The notes beneath the pieces were generated by a model. That model searched no databases. It saw only the letters and a program-made list of their open reading frames with translations, and was not told the DNA's origin. The position numbers and the translations under genes are program-made. This document shows, one piece after another, positions 17,167 through 26,271 of a DNA stretch of 58,600 nt (position 1 is its first letter; the number at the start of each line of letters is the position of its first letter). This stretch comes from an uncultured Blautia sp. (GTDB lineage Bacteria; Bacillota; Clostridia; Lachnospirales; Lachnospiraceae): NCBI GenBank assembly GCA_944384185.1, contig CALWSM010000002.1:1-58600 (forward strand), read 5' to 3'.

Positions 17167-17961
17167 TCATTTTTTGTATTCCAGTCTGATTTTGTCTGCG
17201 ATCAGAGCAATAAATTCTGAATTGGTGGGTTTTCCCTTTCCGGTACTTACCGTATATCCGAAAAGTTCGTCGATGGTATCCATCTTCCCTCTGCTCCAGG
17301 CTACTTCAATGGCATGACGGATGGCTCTTTCCACCCGGCTTGGCGTGGTCTGGTGCTTTTTTGCAATCGTTGGATAAAGGATCTTTGTGATAGAATTCAG
17401 CATTTCCATATCGTTTACGGAAAGTATAATGGCGTCCCTGAGATACTGATACCCCTTTATATGGGCGGGAACTCCGATCTCGTGTATGATATTGGTCACA
17501 TCTGCTTCCAGATTCCGCTCATAATAGTTGGTGCTGTTTTCATAGGCGTTTACTTTCCGCAGATCTTTTTTTCGTCCCTCTTTTTCCTGGCGGATATGTT
17601 TGATCCTGGACAGAAGCATGTCATTGTCAAAAGGTTTGAGGATATAATAATTCGCCCCAAGGGAAAAAGCGTCTTCCGTGATCTGTTCCTGCCCTACTGC
17701 AGATACGACGATAAATGCCGGATGTTTTTTCAGGTTGGAGTCCTTCCCCACCCGCTCCATAACCGTAAGCCCGTCTACCTTCGGCATTATAATATCCAGA
17801 AGCACTACATCCGGTTCTTTTTCCTTAATGATATCGTATATTTCGGCGCCGTTGCTGGCATGTCCCACTAATTCCAGCTCCTGGTCTTCATTTATCAGGT
17901 TTCCAAGTAAATCTAACATTTTCTCATTATCATCTGCTATAGCGACATTTAACTTCTCCAT
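17167..17961 (-). CDS. spo0A: Sporulation master regulator Spo0A
   Basis: Response regulator that, when phosphorylated, commits the cell to sporulation. The 264-residue protein has a receiver domain (about 1-120) with acidic pocket D10-D11, phosphoacceptor D56 (VVLLDIIMP) and a conserved Lys in ILKPFD. The C-terminal DNA-binding domain contains the recognition region [18 protein letters not shown], followed by the conserved [10 protein letters not shown]. It lies directly downstream of spoIVB, as in Bacillus and clostridia. It has its own promoter and an upstream 0A box. Confidence 0.98.
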   Translation of the reverse strand: MEKLNVAIADDNEKMLDLLGNLINEDQELELVGHASNGAEIYDIIKEKEPDVVLLDIIMPKVDGLTVMERVGKDSNLKKHPAFIVVSAVGQEQITEDAFSLGANYYILKPFDNDMLLSRIKHIRQEKEGRKKDLRKVNAYENSTNYYERNLEADVTNIIHEIGVPAHIKGYQYLRDAIILSVNDMEMLNSITKILYPTIAKKHQTTPSRVERAIRHAIEVAWSRGKMDTIDELFGYTVSTGKGKPTNSEFIALIADKIRLEYKK

Positions 17962-18045
17962 TACTTATCCTCCATATATTTGTTGCCATATTCTTCAGAA
18001 AATGACGGGCGCCCTGTAGAATCGCCATTTCTAAAGACTATTAGT

Positions 18046-18074
18046 ATTATATTCTCTGGGCTTTTCAGAATCAA
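18046..18074 (-). promoter_or_regulatory. Promoter of spo0A
   Basis: TTGATT (18074-18069) and perfect TATAAT (18051-18046), 17 bases apart on the minus strand, about 85 bp upstream of the ATG. A separate sigma-H promoter was not recognised. Confidence 0.65.
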
Positions 18075-18123
18075 GCTAAATCATACTACAATTAGCGATA
18101 TATTCTGATAACTTATTCGTTTT

Positions 18124-18130
18124 TTCGACA
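18124..18130 (-). promoter_or_regulatory. 0A box upstream of spo0A
   Basis: TGTCGAA followed by AAA on the minus strand matches the Spo0A recognition sequence (TGNCGAA). It lies about 50 bp upstream of the -35 element, consistent with autoregulation. Confidence 0.6.
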
Positions 18131-18162
18131 TTCTTCATACCGGATTTCCAGAGAAGATGATT

Positions 18163-19356
18163 TTATGCCAGCATATTTTCAATAAAAATCCCGTATCCTT
18201 TTGCGGAATCCTGGACGAAAACATGGGTCACCGCACCGATAAGCTTTCCATCCTGAAGGATGGGACTGCCGCTCATTCCCTGAACGATCCCTCCTGTTTT
18301 GGCCAGAAGCTCCGGGTCTGTCACCTGTATCTGAAAGGATTTATTGGTATCCTGCCGGCCGCTGTAAATTTCCTTGATCTCAATATCGTATTTTTCCGTT
18401 TCTCCTTCCCACTGCATAAGAAGCTGGGCCTTCCCTTCTCTCACCTCCTGTTTATATCCGATCATGACCTTCTCTTTGGCAAGCTGGATACCGGGGAAAA
18501 TCTCTCCGAATATTCCCATATCGGTATTCCTGTCAATGACGCCGATCTTTTTTTCCTCTGCATATTCGATATAGCCGGAAAGTTCCCCAGGCGCCCCCCT
18601 GGTCCCCCGGATAACAGAAACGATCTGGGCCTGATAGAGTTCTCCTCCGGACACATCCAGGAGCTGTCCTGTATCTGTATCGCTGATCCCATGTCCCAGG
18701 GCGCCAAAGTTTCCCTCCTCATCTACATAAGTCATCGTACCGATCCCCTGAGTGTTGTCCCGAACCCATATGCCCAGTTTAAATTCTTCTTCTCTGGTAA
18801 AGACAGGAGACAGAGAAAGAGGGATTTCCTCTCCTCTGCGGTTTACCAGCAGTTCCACATCCTTTCCCTGACAATTTTCAATCTCTGCGATCAGCTCCCT
18901 TTTCCTGGAAACCGCCTTTCCGTTGACCTCCAGTATATAATCCCCCGGCTGGACAATATTCGCCGCAGGCTCCTGGAGCACACCCTTCTGATCTGTGATC
19001 TCTCCTGTATCTACGATCAGTACCCCCTGGGTTTCCATATACAGACCTACAGCGGCACCTGATGCATAAACCCACTGATCTCCCACAGTCTCTACCTGGA
19101 CAGTTTTCAGGGGAAGCATTCCCAGAAGAGAGCAGGGAATCTGATAACTTCCTCTGTCTGACACGTCTATGGTCTCCGGATAAGTTATCAGAGGAATATC
19201 CAGGGATTCCTTCAATCCCTCCTCCCGGCCGTATCGGACATAGACGGTATCCGGTATCCGTTCCTTCAGTTCTTCCAGTGAAAGAACCCCTGCCGTAATC
19301 AGGTCTGTTACTAAGAATCCGAAAAGAAAGAGACGATACTTACGCTTTTTCGACAA
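18163..19356 (-). CDS. spoIVB: SpoIVB serine peptidase
   Basis: Forespore-made, secreted PDZ-serine peptidase that triggers pro-sigma-K processing in the mother cell. I start at a TTG at 19356 (MSKKRKYRLFLFG), preceded by GAGAGG. The open frame extends to 19428 but there it runs into the recN terminator. The 397-residue product has an N-terminal signal anchor and a PDZ domain (about 110-190). The catalytic serine is in GMSGSP near residue 362-364 and GHGISD holds the histidine. It lies between recN and spo0A, the conserved order. Confidence 0.93.
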   Translation of the reverse strand: MSKKRKYRLFLFGFLVTDLITAGVLSLEELKERIPDTVYVRYGREEGLKESLDIPLITYPETIDVSDRGSYQIPCSLLGMLPLKTVQVETVGDQWVYASGAAVGLYMETQGVLIVDTGEITDQKGVLQEPAANIVQPGDYILEVNGKAVSRKRELIAEIENCQGKDVELLVNRRGEEIPLSLSPVFTREEEFKLGIWVRDNTQGIGTMTYVDEEGNFGALGHGISDTDTGQLLDVSGGELYQAQIVSVIRGTRGAPGELSGYIEYAEEKKIGVIDRNTDMGIFGEIFPGIQLAKEKVMIGYKQEVREGKAQLLMQWEGETEKYDIEIKEIYSGRQDTNKSFQIQVTDPELLAKTGGIVQGMSGSPILQDGKLIGAVTHVFVQDSAKGYGIFIENMLA

Positions 19357-19415
19357 AAAATCACATCCTCTCTTGTATAATTGAAAGCAGGCTTTTTCAT
19401 GCTTCTGAAAAAGAA

Positions 19416-19443
19416 AAAGGATACACATTGTTGTGTACCCTTT
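19416..19443 (-). terminator. Terminator of the xseA-to-recN gene run
   Basis: On the minus strand AAAGGGTACACA pairs with TGTGTATCCTTT (12 bp, one G-U) around an ACAA loop and ends in a U-rich tail. It separates recN from spoIVB. Confidence 0.8.
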
Positions 19444-19462
19444 TTATTATGTGACCTTTTGT

Positions 19463-21148
19463 TTATTTCAATCTTGTATTTTTTTGTTGCTGTGCCAAAT
19501 CTTTCATTTCACCGGCGTTCTTCAAAACTGCCTGGGTGATCTTTGCGCCTCCCAGCATTCTGGCCAGTTCTTCTACAGATTCTTCATAGGAAAGCTTCCG
19601 GATCCTGGTGGTGGTTTCCATATCTTCCACATTTTTTTCAATGAGGTAATGGTAATCTGCCTGGGAAGCGATCTGGGGAAGATGGGTAATACACAGCACC
19701 TGATGGTTTTCTCCGATGACTCTCATCTTTTCCGCCACCTTCTGGGCCGTCCTGCCGCTGATACCGGTATCGATCTCATCAAAGATCAGCGTCTCTGTCT
19801 GATCCCTGTCTGCCATAAGAGTCTTGATCGCCAGCATGATCCTGGAAAGCTCTCCCCCGGATACTACCTGCTGCAGCGGCCTCACCGGTTCCCCGGGATT
19901 GGTAGAGATCATAAAGGCAACGCTGTCTTTCCCCTGGGCCGTATAGCCTTCTTTCTTTTTGAAAAGGATCTGAAAGTCCACATTGAGAAAATTCAGATCT
20001 TCCAGTCCCCGGATGATCTTCTTTTCCAGGCCTGCAGCCCAGCTCTTCCTGGCTTCTGTCAGTTCCGTGGATGCTTTATCCAGCAGTTCTTCCCTGACCG
20101 CCAGTTCTTTTTCCAGTTCTTCCTTTCTTGCCTGAAAGTTTTCCAGTTTTTCCAGTTCTTCCTCTTTTCCTTTCCGGTAAGCAAGGATCTCCTCAATAGT
20201 ATGTCCGTATTTGGATTTTAAATGATTCAAAAGATCCAGCCGTTCTTCGATCTGCTGAAATTCTTCTTCTGAAAAAACAAAATCCGATAAATAAGAAGAA
20301 AGCTCCCGGTTCAGGTCGTTGAGCAGACTGTCCATATCTTCCATGGAGCTGTAAATATTTTCCAATTCATCGTCATACTCCCGGATCTGGGACAGCTTCT
20401 GCATAGCTCTTCCCATCTGGGCGCCCATTCCTTCTCCTTCGTACCCAGTGATCTGATATACTGATCCCAGGCCTTCTGTGATCTTTTTCCCGTTTGACAG
20501 CTTCCGGTAAGCCGTCTCCAATTCCTGGTCCTCTCCCGTCTGAAGCTGGGCCTGAGAGATCTCCTGGATCTCATATTCCAGGAATCCGATTTCCCGCCGG
20601 CGCTGCTCCTCGTCTATATCGTAGCCTTCCAGCTCTTTTTTCAGGCTGCTGTATTCACGGTACAGTTCCTTTACCTTTTCTTTTTTATCCCGGATCTCCT
20701 GTCCGCCGAAGCTGTCCAGGATCTCCATCTGCTTCTCCGGGTATAAAAGGGACTGGTGCTCATGCTGGCCGTGGATATCCAGAAGAAGCGAAGCGATCTT
20801 CCGTACATTGGCCGCCGTGGAGGTTTCCCCATTAACCTTGCTGATGCTCCGGTTTTCCATCAGTCTTCTGGTGATGATCACCTGGCCTTCCTCCGGAAAT
20901 ACTTCCATTTCTTTTAATTTTTCTTCTGTAGAGGCGTCCACCTGAAACACCAGCTCTACCAGAGCGTAAGGAGCGCCTTCCCGGATCATGCTTTTGGACA
21001 TCTTCTGCCCCAGCGCCATGTTTACAGACCCCATGAGGATCGATTTTCCCGCTCCGGTCTCGCCTGTCAGGATATTCAGTCCCGGGCCGAAATCTGCCTG
21101 GACTTCCTGGATCAGGGCCAGGTTTTTTACATGTAAATGCACTAACAT
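19463..21148 (-). CDS. recN: DNA repair protein RecN
   Basis: SMC-like ATPase that acts early at double-strand breaks. The 561-residue protein has Walker A GETGAGKSILMGS near 30-42, two long coiled-coil arms (about 150-215 and 300-365), and the ABC signature VSGGELSRIMLAIK near 430. Walker B (TLIFDEIDTGISG) follows near 455. Length matches the family. argR lies 16 bp upstream and the gene is the last of the run before a terminator. The argR-recN pairing is conserved in Firmicutes. Confidence 0.96.
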   Translation of the reverse strand: MLVHLHVKNLALIQEVQADFGPGLNILTGETGAGKSILMGSVNMALGQKMSKSMIREGAPYALVELVFQVDASTEEKLKEMEVFPEEGQVIITRRLMENRSISKVNGETSTAANVRKIASLLLDIHGQHEHQSLLYPEKQMEILDSFGGQEIRDKKEKVKELYREYSSLKKELEGYDIDEEQRRREIGFLEYEIQEISQAQLQTGEDQELETAYRKLSNGKKITEGLGSVYQITGYEGEGMGAQMGRAMQKLSQIREYDDELENIYSSMEDMDSLLNDLNRELSSYLSDFVFSEEEFQQIEERLDLLNHLKSKYGHTIEEILAYRKGKEEELEKLENFQARKEELEKELAVREELLDKASTELTEARKSWAAGLEKKIIRGLEDLNFLNVDFQILFKKKEGYTAQGKDSVAFMISTNPGEPVRPLQQVVSGGELSRIMLAIKTLMADRDQTETLIFDEIDTGISGRTAQKVAEKMRVIGENHQVLCITHLPQIASQADYHYLIEKNVEDMETTTRIRKLSYEESVEELARMLGGAKITQAVLKNAGEMKDLAQQQKNTRLK

Positions 21149-21164
21149 TTCTGCTCCACCCTTT

Positions 21165-21617
21165 TTATTGGTTTAAAATTTTCTTGATCTTATTTAAAAG
21201 CTGCAGCGTCTCTTCCGGGCTCTTGCTGAAACAGGCAATGGTATCGTCCCCGGCAATACTGCCTACCACTTCCCGCCAGTTCATATGATCCAGGGCTACC
21301 GCTGCGGCGTTGGCCATCCCAATACCGGTTTTGATCACCAGGATATTCTGGGCCACATCCATAGACACAAAGGCCTCCCGCAGAACCCTTATGTATTTTT
21401 CCCCGTCAGAAGTTTCCTTAGCGGCCATCACCGTATATCTGGAGCCTCCCTGGGGTCTGGCCACCTTTGTCAGGTTCAGCTCCCGGATATCTCTGGATAC
21501 TGTGGCCTGTGTCACCCGAAAGCCGGCCTCGTTCAGCCGCAAAGCCAGTTCCTCCTGGGTCTCTATGTCGTATTGATCCACCAATTCTATGATCTTTGAA
21601 TGTCTGGCGATTTTCAT
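21165..21617 (-). CDS. argR: Arginine repressor ArgR/AhrC
   Basis: Arginine-responsive regulator of arginine biosynthesis and catabolism. The 150-residue protein has an N-terminal winged helix (about 1-70, ending in RDIRELNLTKV) and a C-terminal hexamerisation and arginine-binding domain with GIAGDDT-type residues (VGSIAGDDTIACF near 120). It sits between nadK and recN, 9 bp after nadK. No ARG box was recognised in the window, so its targets lie elsewhere. Confidence 0.95.
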   Translation of the reverse strand: MKIARHSKIIELVDQYDIETQEELALRLNEAGFRVTQATVSRDIRELNLTKVARPQGGSRYTVMAAKETSDGEKYIRVLREAFVSMDVAQNILVIKTGIGMANAAAVALDHMNWREVVGSIAGDDTIACFSKSPEETLQLLNKIKKILNQ

Positions 21618-21626
21618 ACCTGCCTC

Positions 21627-22487
21627 CTAATCTCTCATCTTGGTGCGCAGCACCTCCAAAAAACTGATATTGCTGATCTTAATGATCCTGGTATCTTTTA
21701 CCGAACGGCGGATCACGATCCGGTCTCCCACGTTCATGGCAATGTTGGTGTCCCCGTCAAAGGAAGCCACCGCCTTGCCGTTTCCCCTGTGGGTACCCTG
21801 GGCGATCTCCACCCCGATCTCATCCTCCGCCGGAAAGATAATACTCCTGGTATTCAGGGTATGGGGGGATACCGGGGTCATGATCATGATATTTGTCTCC
21901 GGCGAGGCAATAGGGCCTCCGGCAGAGAGGCTGTAGCCGGTAGAGCCGGTAGCCGTAGAGATAATGATCCCGTCTGCGGTATAGGCGTTTAAAAATTCCC
22001 GGTTGATATAATTCCGGAACCGGATCACTCCCATAGGACCGTCCCTGCCTATGACAATATCATTTAATGCCACATCTTCCGCCACCATCTTTCCCCGATG
22101 GTAAACCTTTCCGTTAAGCATCATACGCTTTTCCACCGTATACCTGTCTGCTATAAGATGGTTCAGGGCCGGCTCAATGGAGCTGCTGTCAATCTCCGCC
22201 AGATACCCCAGGGTTCCCAGGTTGATACCCAGAAGGGGGATCTGCCGGCTGACCACATCTCTGGCCGCCTGGAGGAGCGTTCCATCCCCTCCCAGCACAA
22301 GAACGCATTCCACTTCCTCCGGGATCTGGCTGATATCCGTATAGTGATGAAGGCTGTCCCGTACTCCCGGAGAAGAAGGACGGACATAACATTTTTTCCC
22401 TTTGCTCTTCAGATATCCCGCCACCTGGGAAGCTACCTTTAATCCCTCGTCTTTTTCACTGTTCGCAATAATATAAAAATTATCCAT
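21627..22487 (-). CDS. nadK: NAD kinase
   Basis: Phosphorylates NAD to NADP in the cytosol. The 286-residue protein shows the motif GGDGTLLQAAR near residue 65, NLGTLGYL near 93, and GSTGYSLSAGGPI near 175. These form the ATP/NAD site of the family. It starts 2 bp after the tlyA stop and is followed 9 bp later by argR, so it is part of the dxs-tlyA-nadK-argR-recN run. Confidence 0.96.
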   Translation of the reverse strand: MDNFYIIANSEKDEGLKVASQVAGYLKSKGKKCYVRPSSPGVRDSLHHYTDISQIPEEVECVLVLGGDGTLLQAARDVVSRQIPLLGINLGTLGYLAEIDSSSIEPALNHLIADRYTVEKRMMLNGKVYHRGKMVAEDVALNDIVIGRDGPMGVIRFRNYINREFLNAYTADGIIISTATGSTGYSLSAGGPIASPETNIMIMTPVSPHTLNTRSIIFPAEDEIGVEIAQGTHRGNGKAVASFDGDTNIAMNVGDRIVIRRSVKDTRIIKISNISFLEVLRTKMRD

Positions 22488-22489
22488 GA

Positions 22490-23296
22490 TTATTTATCCA
22501 ATTCTTTATGGGCCTGATCCACGGTTTCGTCTATATCTATATTTTCATCCTGGGGAAGTCCGTTCTGTTTCTTCTGAATGTAAAGAAGATACTCAATATT
22601 TCCCTCCGGGCCCTTTATGGGGGAATATTCCAGGTTTAAAAGGGCAAAGCCCATTCCTGAAGCAAAGGAGGTGATCTTTTCAATAACCTCCCGGTGGACT
22701 GCCGGATCCCGGACTACTCCTTTTTTTCCTACCTTCTCTCTTCCCGCCTCAAACTGGGGCTTGATCAGACAGACTACCTTTCCCTGGTCCTTCAGCAATT
22801 CGTAAACCGGAGGCAGTACCTTGGTCAGAGAAATAAAAGAAACATCAATGGAAGAAAAATCCGCTTTTTCCCCCATATCCTCCGGCGTCACATACCGGAT
22901 ATTGGTCTTCTCCATGCAGACCACCCTGGGGTCGTTGCGAAGCTTCCAGTCCAGCTGTCCGTGTCCCACGTCGATGGCGTAGACTTTTACGGCTCCGTTC
23001 TGGAGCATACAGTCGGTAAAACCGCCTGTGGAGGAACCTACGTCCATGCAGACACAGCCCTCCAGACTAAGGCCGAAGCGGGTCATGGCCTTTTCCAGCT
23101 TCAGACCGCCCCGGCTTACATATTTTAAAGTATTTCCTCTGACCTCGATCTGTACCGTATCGGGAAACATGGTGCCTGCTTTATCTTCCTTCTGATTATC
23201 TACAAATACGCTTCCTGCCATGATCACTGCCTTGGCTTTCTCTCTGGAAGCCGCCAGGCCCCGCTTCACCAGCAGGACGTCCAGACGTTCCTTCAT
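22490..23296 (-). CDS. tlyA: TlyA-family rRNA 2'-O-methyltransferase
   Basis: A 268-residue TlyA-type protein, predicted to methylate ribose hydroxyls of 16S/23S rRNA. It has an N-terminal S4 RNA-binding domain (RLDVLLVKRGLAASREKAKA, residues 3-22 onward) and an FtsJ-like Rossmann methyltransferase domain with the SAM motif CMDVGSSTGGFTDCML near 80-95. The start codon follows the dxs stop without a gap. The dxs-tlyA order is common in Firmicutes. Haemolysin activity, once claimed for the family, is not supported here. Confidence 0.93.
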   Translation of the reverse strand: MKERLDVLLVKRGLAASREKAKAVIMAGSVFVDNQKEDKAGTMFPDTVQIEVRGNTLKYVSRGGLKLEKAMTRFGLSLEGCVCMDVGSSTGGFTDCMLQNGAVKVYAIDVGHGQLDWKLRNDPRVVCMEKTNIRYVTPEDMGEKADFSSIDVSFISLTKVLPPVYELLKDQGKVVCLIKPQFEAGREKVGKKGVVRDPAVHREVIEKITSFASGMGFALLNLEYSPIKGPEGNIEYLLYIQKKQNGLPQDENIDIDETVDQAHKELDK

Positions 23297-25153
23297 TTAT
23301 CTGGCCTCCTTAATCTTCTCATAAATAGATACCGGGTCCAGTCCCAGCTTTTCCTTTAATTTTTCCGGATTTCCGTGTTCGATAAACTGATCCGGCACTG
23401 CAAAGATCAGCACCCGGACCTGGGGATGCTTCCGGCGCATATAATCCTCCACTGCCATGCCGAAGCCTCCGGCTCTGACATTTTCCTCCATAGTCACCAG
23501 AAGGCTGTGGCTCTCTGCCAGACGGTCCAGCATCTTTTCGTCCAGAGGCTTTACAAACCTGGCGTTGATCAGCGTAGGGTCTTCCCCCTCCTCTTTCAGC
23601 AGCCGGCACACCTCTTCCCCGGTCTTCACCATACTTCCCACCGGAAGAAGAGCGATCTTCCTTCCTTCATACAGGATCTCGCTGCGTCCCCGGACAACAG
23701 GCGCCCGGAATTCCTCCAGACCGTCGTAGGCTTCTCCTCTTGGATAACGGATCGCCACAGGTCCCTGGTACTTTACCGCAAACTTCAGCATATCCGAAAG
23801 CTCCCATTTGTTTTTCGGCGCCATTACCGTCATATTGGGGATCATGGAAAGGTAGGTCAGATCAAAACAGCCCTGATGGGTCTCCCCGTCGCTGCCTACC
23901 AGTCCAGCCCGGTCCACCGCAAAGATCACATGAAGATTCTGGAGACATACGTCTTCGATGATCTGGTCAATGGCTCTCTGGAGAAACGAAGAGTACACCG
24001 CCACTACCGGGATCATGCCTCCCAGAGCCAGCCCTGCGGCGAAGGTAACGGCGTGTTCCTCGGCGATGCCCACGTCAAAAAACCGCTCCGGGAACATATT
24101 CCGGAATCTTTTCAGTCCGGTCCCGTCAGGCATTGCCGCTGTGACAGCCACTACTTTTTCCTCCCGGTCTCCGAACTTTCGCATAACTGTGGAAAAAATA
24201 TCGGTATAATTGGCCTTTCCGTGGTTATTTAAGGGGATCCCGTGCTCCAGGTCAAAAGCAGCCGTGCCGTGGAACCTGGCGGGATGGCGCATAGCCGGCT
24301 CATAGCCTCGCCCCTTTTCTGTTTTTACATGGACCAGCACAGGCCCCTGGATCTTTCTGGCCTCCTGAAATACCTGGATCATCCTGGCGCAGTCATGGCC
24401 GTTTACCGGTCCCAGATAGGTAATACCCATATCTTCAAAAAACATACCGGGAATGATGAGCCGCTTCATACTGTCCTTTGCCTTATGGATCTTTTTCACC
24501 GTAGCCGGACCGATGCCGGGGATCTTGTTCAGCCCCTTCTTTACCCCGGTCTTCAGATCGTTATATCCGTCTGCCGTCCGCAGATTCCCCAGATAACTGG
24601 AAATCCCTCCCACATTTTTGGAAATGGACATCTCGTTATCGTTCAGCACAATGATAAAATTGGACTTTAACTGGGAGGCGTTATTTAAAGCCTCGTAAGC
24701 CATCCCTCCGGTCAGGGCTCCGTCCCCGATCACGGAGACCACCTGATAATTTTCCTTATTCAGCTCTCTGGCGCTTACGTACCCCATTCCTGCGGATATG
24801 GAGGTAGAACTGTGCCCTGTATCAAAAGCATCGCAGGGACTCTCGCTCCTCTTCGGGAAGCCGCTCATCCCTCCCAGCATACGGAGATGGTCGAATCCCT
24901 CCTTTCTTCCGGTGAGGATCTTGTGGGTGTAAGACTGATGCCCCACGTCCCAGATGATCTTGTCCTCGGGGAGCCGGAACACATAGTGGAGGGCCATGGT
25001 AAGCTCCACCGCCCCCAGATTAGACGCAAGATGTCCCCCGGTCCTGCTCAAATGCTCCAGAAGAAACGTCCGGATCTCCCCTGCAAGCTTTGGAAGCTCC
25101 TCCACAGGGATATTCTTTATATCATTTTCTTTCTTGATCTCATCTAACAGCAT
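23297..25153 (-). CDS. dxs: 1-deoxy-D-xylulose-5-phosphate synthase
   Basis: Thiamine-diphosphate enzyme that condenses pyruvate and glyceraldehyde-3-phosphate, the first step of the MEP isoprenoid pathway. The 618-residue protein has WDVGHQSYTHKILTGR near 68, the ThDP motif GDGALTGGMAYEALNNAS near 145, the second-domain IAEEHAV near 365 and a transketolase C-terminal domain. It lies 13 bp after ispA, so prenyl precursor supply and prenyl chain elongation are encoded together. Confidence 0.97.
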   Translation of the reverse strand: MLLDEIKKENDIKNIPVEELPKLAGEIRTFLLEHLSRTGGHLASNLGAVELTMALHYVFRLPEDKIIWDVGHQSYTHKILTGRKEGFDHLRMLGGMSGFPKRSESPCDAFDTGHSSTSISAGMGYVSARELNKENYQVVSVIGDGALTGGMAYEALNNASQLKSNFIIVLNDNEMSISKNVGGISSYLGNLRTADGYNDLKTGVKKGLNKIPGIGPATVKKIHKAKDSMKRLIIPGMFFEDMGITYLGPVNGHDCARMIQVFQEARKIQGPVLVHVKTEKGRGYEPAMRHPARFHGTAAFDLEHGIPLNNHGKANYTDIFSTVMRKFGDREEKVVAVTAAMPDGTGLKRFRNMFPERFFDVGIAEEHAVTFAAGLALGGMIPVVAVYSSFLQRAIDQIIEDVCLQNLHVIFAVDRAGLVGSDGETHQGCFDLTYLSMIPNMTVMAPKNKWELSDMLKFAVKYQGPVAIRYPRGEAYDGLEEFRAPVVRGRSEILYEGRKIALLPVGSMVKTGEEVCRLLKEEGEDPTLINARFVKPLDEKMLDRLAESHSLLVTMEENVRAGGFGMAVEDYMRRKHPQVRVLIFAVPDQFIEHGNPEKLKEKLGLDPVSIYEKIKEAR

Positions 25154-25166
25154 CCGTTATGCACCT

Positions 25167-26057
25167 CTATTTTCTGCGGGTACAAAGGGATAAGAACAGT
25201 TCCTTCAGGAATTCCTTGTCCCCGGGGAACCTGGAGAGAAGCTTCAGGGCCTCCTCTGTCAGTCGCTCCACTTCCTGTCCCGCTTTTTCCATTCCTTCCA
25301 GCGTAACATACGTTGTCTTGTGATTTTTTTCATCGCTTCCCACAGGCTTGCCCAGCTCTTTCTGATCCCCTGCGACATCCAGGATATCGTCCTGGATCTG
25401 GAAAGCCAGACCGATGTATCTGCCTATGGCCTCGATATCCTTCAGTTCTTCTGCTCCTGCCAGGGCAGCGCCCGCCATAAGAGAAGCTTCTATGAGAGCC
25501 GAGGTTTTATTTACATATATATAATCCAGCAGCTCCTTTTTCAGGGGTCTGCCGTCATTTTCCACATCTGCGCTCTGTCCCCCCAGCATTCCATGTATCC
25601 CGGTCTTTTCCGCCAGGATCTGAAGGGCTCTGGCTGTCCATTCCATTTCCCGGTGATCTTTTGCCAGGGAAAAACCTTTCAGAGCCGTTTCATAGGCGTA
25701 ATTCAGCAGGGCGTCTCCCGCCAGGATCGCCGCAGATTCTCCGAATACCACATGGGTGGTCTTTTTCCCCCTGCGGTACTCGTCATTGTCAATAGCCGGA
25801 AGATCATCATGGATCAGGGAATGGGTATGGATCATCTCGATAGCCGCCATAAAAGGCTCCGCCAGCTCTCCCTGGCCGCCCCAGATATGATACATTTCCC
25901 CCAGAAAAACAGGTCTTAAACGTTTTCCCCCTGCCTCCATGCTGTAATTCATGGCCTTTATGAGATTTTTTGAAAATCCTTCCTCTTCCGGAAGATATTT
26001 CCCTATTACCTGTTCCGCCCTCCCGGTCCTCTTTTCTAATTCTTCTTTAAAATTCAC
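25167..26057 (-). CDS. ispA: Polyprenyl synthetase, farnesyl diphosphate synthase type
   Basis: Condenses isopentenyl diphosphate with allylic diphosphates to make farnesyl (possibly geranylgeranyl) diphosphate. The 296-residue protein has a first Asp-rich motif in HDDLPAIDND near 88 and a second in FQIQDDILD near 225. The start is GTG and overlaps the end of xseB by 11 bp, showing tight coupling. Chain length is inferred from family and context, not from a decisive residue. Confidence 0.94.
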   Translation of the reverse strand: MNFKEELEKRTGRAEQVIGKYLPEEEGFSKNLIKAMNYSMEAGGKRLRPVFLGEMYHIWGGQGELAEPFMAAIEMIHTHSLIHDDLPAIDNDEYRRGKKTTHVVFGESAAILAGDALLNYAYETALKGFSLAKDHREMEWTARALQILAEKTGIHGMLGGQSADVENDGRPLKKELLDYIYVNKTSALIEASLMAGAALAGAEELKDIEAIGRYIGLAFQIQDDILDVAGDQKELGKPVGSDEKNHKTTYVTLEGMEKAGQEVERLTEEALKLLSRFPGDKEFLKELFLSLCTRRK

Positions 26058-26271
26058 TTAATTCACCATCTTCATTTACTTTCAACATTTTTTTCTCAAC
26101 GGTATCGATCTTTTTGCTGCACTGCTTTAAAAGATCCATGCCTTTCTGATACATGGCAAAAGAATCCTCCAGAGAAATATCCCTGCTCTCCAGCCTTTCC
26201 ACAATGCCGTCCAGCTCCTTTAAGGATTCCTCGATGGTGGTTTCCTGCTCTTTATTTTCTGTCCGGTCCAT
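26047..26271 (-). CDS. xseB: Exodeoxyribonuclease VII small subunit
   Basis: A 74-residue helical-hairpin subunit that decorates the XseA large subunit. Recognisable family core ESLKELDGIVERLES, then DISLEDSFAMYQKGMDLL. It overlaps xseA upstream by 20 bp and ispA downstream by 11 bp. Confidence 0.95.
   Translation of the reverse strand: MDRTENKEQETTIEESLKELDGIVERLESRDISLEDSFAMYQKGMDLLKQCSKKIDTVEKKMLKVNEDGELSEF

Noticed and set aside
19357..19428. Longer N-terminus for SpoIVB
   Set aside because: The extension overlaps the recN terminator hairpin and has no ribosome-binding site, while TTG at 19356 has GAGAGG upstream.
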